Assembly: GCA_011526395.1 (NCBI GenBank)
Contig: WTHW01000062.1
Coordinates: forward strand, 1-10,374
Reading direction: 5' to 3'
DNA length: 10,374 bases
Origin: Alphaproteobacteria bacterium
GTDB taxonomy: Bacteria; Pseudomonadota; Alphaproteobacteria; Puniceispirillales; Puniceispirillaceae
Part shown: one piece after another, positions 6,858 through 10,374 of the stretch
Numbering within the stretch: the first letter of the stretch is position 1
Layout of the letters: each line of letters starts with the position of its first letter
Made by a program: the position numbers and the translations under genes
The notes under the pieces: generated by a model
Seen by the model: only the letters and a program-made list of their open reading frames with translations
What the model was told of the DNA's origin: nothing
Database searches by the model: none

Positions 6858-7529
6858 ATGTCACAAGATAAGTCACAATCAGTTGGCCAGCAGGTCGCAC
6901 GTATGTTGCTTGATATCAAGGCTGTTCACATCTCTGATGACAAACCTTTTATTTTCACATCTGGCAAAGCAAGCCCTGTCTATATTGATTGCCGCAAGAT
7001 TATCTCATTTCCTGAAATCAGACGCTTTTTAATGTCACAAGGCGCCGCGATGATGGCAGACTTATCTGCTGATGCCCCATATGATGCAGTGGCTGGCGGC
7101 GAGACAGCTGGCATTCCGTTTGCTGCTTGGATGTCCGAGGAAATGGACAAGCCAATGCAATATATCCGCAAAAAGCCTAAAGGCTTTGGCAGAGATGCCC
7201 AAATTGAAGGCCTCATCGAAGAAGGCCAGCATATTCTGCTTGTCGAAGATTTAGCGACAGATGGCGGCTCAAAACTGAACTTCATCAATGCCATCCGCAC
7301 CGCTGGTGCAGAGGTGAATCACATCTTTGTGATATTCTATTATGATATTTTTAAAGATGCGATGACAAAGCTAGCAGAGGAAAATGTCAGCCTTCATTAT
7401 CTTGCCACATGGTGGGATGTGCTAGAGGCGATTAAACAAGACCCAACGATTTCTGATGAACGTGTGGCACGTGTTGAGGCATTTTTGAATGCCCCTGTCG
7501 CATGGAGCCAAGAAAATGGCGGTCAATAG
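6858..7529 (+). CDS. pyrE: orotate phosphoribosyltransferase
   Basis: This enzyme joins orotate to PRPP to form OMP, the fifth step of UMP synthesis. It works as a dimer in the cytoplasm. At 223 residues it is slightly longer than the enteric form (213) and matches the alphaproteobacterial type. The PRPP signature LLVEDLATDGGS (127-138) is complete. The catalytic loop reads RKKPKGFGRDAQIEG (104-118), supplying the lysines that reach into the partner subunit. FTSGKASPVYIDCRK (33-47) is the N-terminal substrate segment, and GGETAGIPFA (80-89) precedes the dimer strand. The start at 6858 (MSQDKSQ) is chosen because the in-frame ATG at 6723 lies inside potI and adds 45 non-family residues. The ribosome site is weak: AAGAAAG (6841-6847) lies about 10 bases upstream. 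It is separated from pyrC by the whole pot operon. Confidence 0.95.
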   Translation: MSQDKSQSVGQQVARMLLDIKAVHISDDKPFIFTSGKASPVYIDCRKIISFPEIRRFLMSQGAAMMADLSADAPYDAVAGGETAGIPFAAWMSEEMDKPMQYIRKKPKGFGRDAQIEGLIEEGQHILLVEDLATDGGSKLNFINAIRTAGAEVNHIFVIFYYDIFKDAMTKLAEENVSLHYLATWWDVLEAIKQDPTISDERVARVEAFLNAPVAWSQENGGQ

Positions 7530-7540
7530 CCTTTGCTAGC

Positions 7541-7563
7541 TCGCAATTTTATGCGACGATTTT
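7541..7563 (+). terminator. weak hairpin after pyrE, possible attenuating terminator
   Basis: TCGCA (7541-7545) pairs with TGCGA (7552-7556) across a 6-base loop, and CGATTTT follows. A second short pairing, CGATT/AATCG (7557-7561/7570-7574), is followed by TTTAAT. The stems are only 5 base pairs, so this is at best a leaky terminator or an RNA-processing site between pyrE and the downstream genes. Confidence 0.25.
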
Positions 7564-7602
7564 GGGTGTAATCGTTTAATACACAAACCTGATGAGGCTA
7601 GC

Positions 7603-7872
7603 ATGCAGGAAAAACTATATGACCCCTCTCGTAATGTGCCAACAATCTGTACAGAATGTGGCGCTGACTTTCGGTGTAAAACAGGTGATGTTGCTGGTGA
7701 TTGCTGGTGTATGACCAGCCCCAATATGAAGCCAAATTATCAGCTAGATGGCACCTGCCTATGTCCAAACTGCCTCGCAGATGGTAAGCTGAATGCCCTG
7801 ACCTCAGCACGCGAAGATAAGCGCGAGAAACGCGCCTCACAAAGGCTGGTGAATAACAAAGACGAAGGATAA
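7603..7872 (+). CDS. small cysteine-rich CWC-family protein
   Basis: An 89-residue protein with eight cysteines in its central 42 residues: C16-x2-C19-G, C25, C34-W-C36, C52-L-C54-P-x-C57. The order CxxCG, then FxC, then CWC, then CLCPxCL is the pattern of the cysteine-rich CWC family (Pfam Cys_rich_CWC), a group of small bacterial proteins of unknown function that probably bind zinc. The C-terminal 25 residues are highly charged (REDKREKR) and probably flexible. There is no signal peptide, so it should be cytoplasmic. The start at 7603 is supported by GAGG (7594-7597) 5 bases upstream. The stop lies 8 bases before the ribokinase start, so it is part of the same transcript. I know of no defined role. 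A link to nucleotide metabolism is only positional. Confidence 0.85.
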   Translation: MQEKLYDPSRNVPTICTECGADFRCKTGDVAGDCWCMTSPNMKPNYQLDGTCLCPNCLADGKLNALTSAREDKREKRASQRLVNNKDEG

Positions 7873-7880
7873 ACACCCCG

Positions 7881-8738
7881 ATGGCCGTTTATAATCTAGG
7901 CTCGATAAATCTTGATTATTTCTACAATGTTCCGCATTTGCCACAAGCAGGCGAAACATTGGCAAGCACAAGATTTCATCAGGGGCTTGGCGGCAAAGGG
8001 GCTAATCAGTCAATCGCGCTTGCCAGAGGCGGCGCAAACGTTATCCATATCGGGCAAATCCATCACTCAGATGATAATCATATCGCTTTGATGCGTGATG
8101 TTGGCGTTGATACAAGCCATATCGCCAAGAACGATACACCAACAGGCCATGCCATCGTTATTATCGAGGATAAGACAGCTGAAAATCAGATCCTGCTCAT
8201 GCAAGGCGCCAATATCACCATCACGCCTCAGATGATTGATGATGCGCTTGGTGATGCTGGCCCCAATGATTGGGCGCTGACCCAGAATGAAACCAATCTC
8301 GGCGCTGAATTTTTAAAACAAGCCAAGGAAAAGGGCTGTCAGATTTGTTATTCAGCCGCCCCTTTCCTCAAAGATAAATTGCTCTCACTCATTGATATCA
8401 TCGATCTTCTGATCGTGAACGAGATTGAAGCAGAGGAAGTCTCAGCCGCTCTTGGCAAACAGCCTGATAGCTGGCCAGTCCCTCATGTCATCGTGACCAA
8501 AGGGGCAGAAGGCGCCTATTATTACGGCCAAGATGGCACCCATTTCATGCCAGCAGAACAGGTCAAAGCCGTCGATACTACAGGCGCAGGTGATACCTAT
8601 CTTGGCTTTTTCCTTGCCCGTCTTTCCTGCGGCGCAGATATCAAAACAGCGATGATGCTAGCTGGCAAAGCCGCCGCGCTTCAGGTAACACGTCACGGCA
8701 CAGCTGATGCGATACCTGATATCACTGAACTCTCATAA
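7881..8738 (+). CDS. rbsK: ribokinase (PfkB family sugar kinase)
   Basis: A 285-residue cytoplasmic kinase expected to phosphorylate ribose to ribose-5-phosphate with ATP. Both PfkB signatures are clear: GLGGKGANQS (35-44) binding the sugar, and DTTGAGDTYLGFF (232-244) forming the anion hole, with D238 as catalytic base. NEIEAEE (180-186) supplies the NxxE magnesium site. The N-terminal GSINLDYFYNVPHLPQAGET resembles ribokinase more than fructokinase or adenosine kinase. It is about 20 residues shorter than typical ribokinases, with the deficit spread over the middle of the protein and no motif lost. The start at 7881 has GAAGGA (7864-7869) 11 bases upstream. The gene precedes a nucleoside hydrolase, whose product is ribose, which supports ribose as substrate. 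A nucleoside or another pentose remains possible. Confidence 0.88.
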   Translation: MAVYNLGSINLDYFYNVPHLPQAGETLASTRFHQGLGGKGANQSIALARGGANVIHIGQIHHSDDNHIALMRDVGVDTSHIAKNDTPTGHAIVIIEDKTAENQILLMQGANITITPQMIDDALGDAGPNDWALTQNETNLGAEFLKQAKEKGCQICYSAAPFLKDKLLSLIDIIDLLIVNEIEAEEVSAALGKQPDSWPVPHVIVTKGAEGAYYYGQDGTHFMPAEQVKAVDTTGAGDTYLGFFLARLSCGADIKTAMMLAGKAAALQVTRHGTADAIPDITELS

Positions 8739-8754
8739 ATGGCGCAAAACAACT

Positions 8755-9720
8755 ATGACTAACAAAAGCAAACAAAAAATCATCATTGATACAGATCCCG
8801 GCATTGATGATGCAATGGCGATCCATATGGCATTTGCTGACCCGCGCCTTGATGTTGTGGGGCTCACCACCATTTTCGGCAATGTGAATGTGGATGAGGC
8901 AACGCGCAATGCGCTGTATCTCGCAGAACAAGCGCATTACAAGCTCGATGTGGCACGCGGTGCGGAAGTGCCACTTGTCCAAGTGCCAAACACGCCAAGC
9001 TATCATGTGCATGGTGATGATGGCTTTGGTGATTTGCCAGCCCAATCACCTAAACAAGCCCCTCATGCGCTTGATGCGGCTGATTATATCATCCAAACCT
9101 GCCGCGCTCATTCTGGTGAAATCAGCCTATGTCCTGTGGGGCCTTTGACCAATATCGCCATCGCTTTGCAACGTGACCCTGATCTTGTCAATCATGTGAA
9201 ATCAGTTGTGATTATGGGTGGTGCTGGCTTTGTGCCGGGGAATGTCTCTGATTATGCCGAAGCCAATATCTGGAATGACCCTCATGCGGCTGATATTGTC
9301 TTTGCCGCTGAGTGGGAAGTTGTCATGATTGGGCTAGATGTCACAACCCAAGTGATGATAACCCCGCCTGAATATAAATCTATCGCAGATGCCAGCGGGC
9401 CGATTGGCAAATTCATCTATGATATTTCTGCCTTTTACACTCGTTTTTATGCGACCATCTATCATGATGATGTTTGTGTGTTGCATGACCCGTGTGCTGT
9501 GATTGCGCTCACCGATCCTCACCTATTTGAATATCGCAAAATGCCTGTTCATGTGATTTGTGATGGCCCTGCCATCGGCCAGACTGTGCCAGATGCCAGC
9601 CTGCCTCGTCATGCGGCAAAGATTGCGATTGGTGTTGATGTGGACGCTGTAAAAGCGCACTATTTAGATCTATCAAAAATGGCAGATGATAAAACCGCAG
9701 ACCGGCAAAAGGCTGTGTGA
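8755..9720 (+). CDS. nucleoside hydrolase, inosine/uridine-preferring family
   Basis: A 321-residue calcium-dependent enzyme that splits a ribonucleoside into free base and ribose. The family fingerprint DTDPGIDDA (12-20) gives the calcium and catalytic aspartates D14, D18 and D19. N43 (IFGNV), T132 (GPLTN), M154 (VIMGG), N163, E169 and N171 (the GNVSDYAEANIWND stretch) and the H244-D245 pair in VLHDPCAV complete the known active site, so it should be active. It falls in the IUNH/RihA-RihB-RihC group. Base preference (pyrimidine or purine) cannot be read from the sequence, though the pyr neighbours favour uridine or cytidine. The start is 8755 because IIIDTDPG should lie near the N-terminus. 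An in-frame ATG at 8707 lies inside the ribokinase gene. No clear Shine-Dalgarno precedes 8755, so translation may depend on coupling to the ribokinase, whose stop is 16 bases upstream. Confidence 0.93.
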   Translation: MTNKSKQKIIIDTDPGIDDAMAIHMAFADPRLDVVGLTTIFGNVNVDEATRNALYLAEQAHYKLDVARGAEVPLVQVPNTPSYHVHGDDGFGDLPAQSPKQAPHALDAADYIIQTCRAHSGEISLCPVGPLTNIAIALQRDPDLVNHVKSVVIMGGAGFVPGNVSDYAEANIWNDPHAADIVFAAEWEVVMIGLDVTTQVMITPPEYKSIADASGPIGKFIYDISAFYTRFYATIYHDDVCVLHDPCAVIALTDPHLFEYRKMPVHVICDGPAIGQTVPDASLPRHAAKIAIGVDVDAVKAHYLDLSKMADDKTADRQKAV

Positions 9721-9734
9721 AAGGAGTCGTTTAG

Positions 9735-10374
9735 ATGAATGTAGAAACTGTTGATTATCAATCACCTGATGCCGCTAGCGCTCTTGCGCGCTCATTGCAT
9801 AATACAGGCTTTGCCGTGCTAGCCAATCATCCCATCACACCAGAGCGGATTGCCCAGATTTATGATCTATGGGGCAATTTCTTTGCCTCTGATGATAAGC
9901 ATGACTGGCTACGTGACCCTGAAAATCAGGATGGCTATTTTCCATTCCGTTCTGAAAATGCCAAAGGCCAAACACAAAAAGACTTGAAAGAATTTTATCA
10001 TGTCTATCCATGGGGGCGTGTGCCACCGTCTCTTGAGGCTGATACCAGAGCCTTGCAGAATGACCTCACCGCACTTGGTGTTGAACTTCTTGGCTGGTTA
10101 CAGGCCGAAACACCTGATGATGTGAAATCACAATTCACAATGCCGCTAGATACGATGATGCGCGAATCAGTGGCAAGCTTGCTTCGGATTTTGCATTATC
10201 CCCCCCTTCAAGACCAGATTGAAGAGGGCGCTATCAGAGCCGCCGCACATGAAGATATCAACCTTATCACACTTCTTCTTGCTGGCTCACAACCCGGCCT
10301 GCAAGCTAAGGATAGTGCCGGAAATTGGCATGATGTGTCATGCGATACAGGGATGATCACTATCAATAATGGTG
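9735..10374 (+). CDS. Fe(II)/2-oxoglutarate-dependent oxygenase, isopenicillin-N-synthase-like (partial, 3' end missing)
   Basis: The first 213 residues are present and the gene runs off the window. The N-terminal DIOX_N-like region contains LARSLHNTGFAVLANHPI (about 17-34), the typical 'GF-x-hydrophobic-x-NH' opening of isopenicillin-N-synthase-like oxygenases. GYFPFRSENAKGQTQKDLKEFYHV (67-90) matches the family's GY..F..E.......D.KE.F segment. LLRILHYPP (149-157) leads to the iron motif HED (H172, D174) in AHEDINLITLLL. The second iron histidine and the 2-oxoglutarate arginine should lie beyond the window. These enzymes hydroxylate or cyclise small molecules using O2 and 2-oxoglutarate. The substrate is unknown. 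The superfamily includes thymine-7-hydroxylase, notable beside a nucleoside hydrolase. AAGGAG (9721-9726) sits 8 bases before the ATG, and the gap to the upstream gene is 14 bases. Confidence 0.88.
   Translation, partial: MNVETVDYQSPDAASALARSLHNTGFAVLANHPITPERIAQIYDLWGNFFASDDKHDWLRDPENQDGYFPFRSENAKGQTQKDLKEFYHVYPWGRVPPSLEADTRALQNDLTALGVELLGWLQAETPDDVKSQFTMPLDTMMRESVASLLRILHYPPLQDQIEEGAIRAAAHEDINLITLLLAGSQPGLQAKDSAGNWHDVSCDTGMITINNG

Noticed and set aside
7535..7602. Two copies of GCTAGC flanking the pyrE-CWC intergenic gap, considered as a repeat or operator
   Set aside because: The six-base palindrome also fits within common words of this genome (GCTAGCTGG occurs inside several genes), so the pairing is likely chance.
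7598..7876. 92-codon minus-strand open frame opposite the CWC gene
   Set aside because: The plus-strand frame has the CWC cysteine pattern and a ribosome site. The antisense frame has neither.
8707..8754. Longer start for the nucleoside hydrolase inside rbsK
   Set aside because: It overlaps the conserved end of the ribokinase and adds 16 residues that are not part of the family.

Overview
This window reads as a stretch of a bacterial chromosome with moderate-to-low GC (judged by eye), most likely from an alphaproteobacterium. The taxonomic hint is inference. It rests mainly on the PyrE type (the RKKPKGFGR loop and a C-terminus longer than the enteric form). A marine lineage such as SAR116 would fit the base composition and gene content, but the sequence alone cannot settle it. 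Coding density is very high, and I see no insertion sequences, tRNAs, rRNAs or CRISPR arrays.

Layout. Positions 1-95 hold the 5' end of a minus-strand gene that runs off the window. Positions 96-200 form a divergent promoter region. Positions 201-410 hold a tandem two-aptamer glycine riboswitch, followed by a short expression platform. Everything after that is on the plus strand in one close-packed run of eleven genes: a DadA-type FAD amino-acid dehydrogenase (484-1710), dihydroorotase pyrC (1718-2758), a complete putrescine-type ABC transporter potF-potG-potH-potI (2829-6784), orotate phosphoribosyltransferase pyrE (6858-7529), a small cysteine-rich CWC protein (7603-7872), a ribokinase (7881-8738), a nucleoside hydrolase of the inosine/uridine family (8755-9720), and the first 213 codons of an isopenicillin-N-synthase-like Fe(II)/2-oxoglutarate oxygenase (9735 to the window end). 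Gaps within the run are 3 to 73 bases. The largest (2759-2828, 6785-6857, 7530-7602) could hold internal promoters or weak terminators.

How the genes may work together (inference). Dihydroorotase and orotate phosphoribosyltransferase are two steps of UMP synthesis. The nucleoside hydrolase would release base plus ribose, and the ribokinase would make ribose-5-phosphate, the precursor of the PRPP that PyrE uses. The oxygenase belongs to the superfamily that contains thymine-7-hydroxylase, so it could act on a freed base or nucleoside. The transporter would import putrescine or another cationic nitrogen compound, and the amino-acid dehydrogenase, under glycine control, would deaminate a glycine-related or D-amino acid. 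The cluster looks like a nitrogen, nucleoside and polyamine scavenging unit. Its unusual points are the riboswitch controlling a dadA-like gene and the pot operon lying between pyrC and pyrE.
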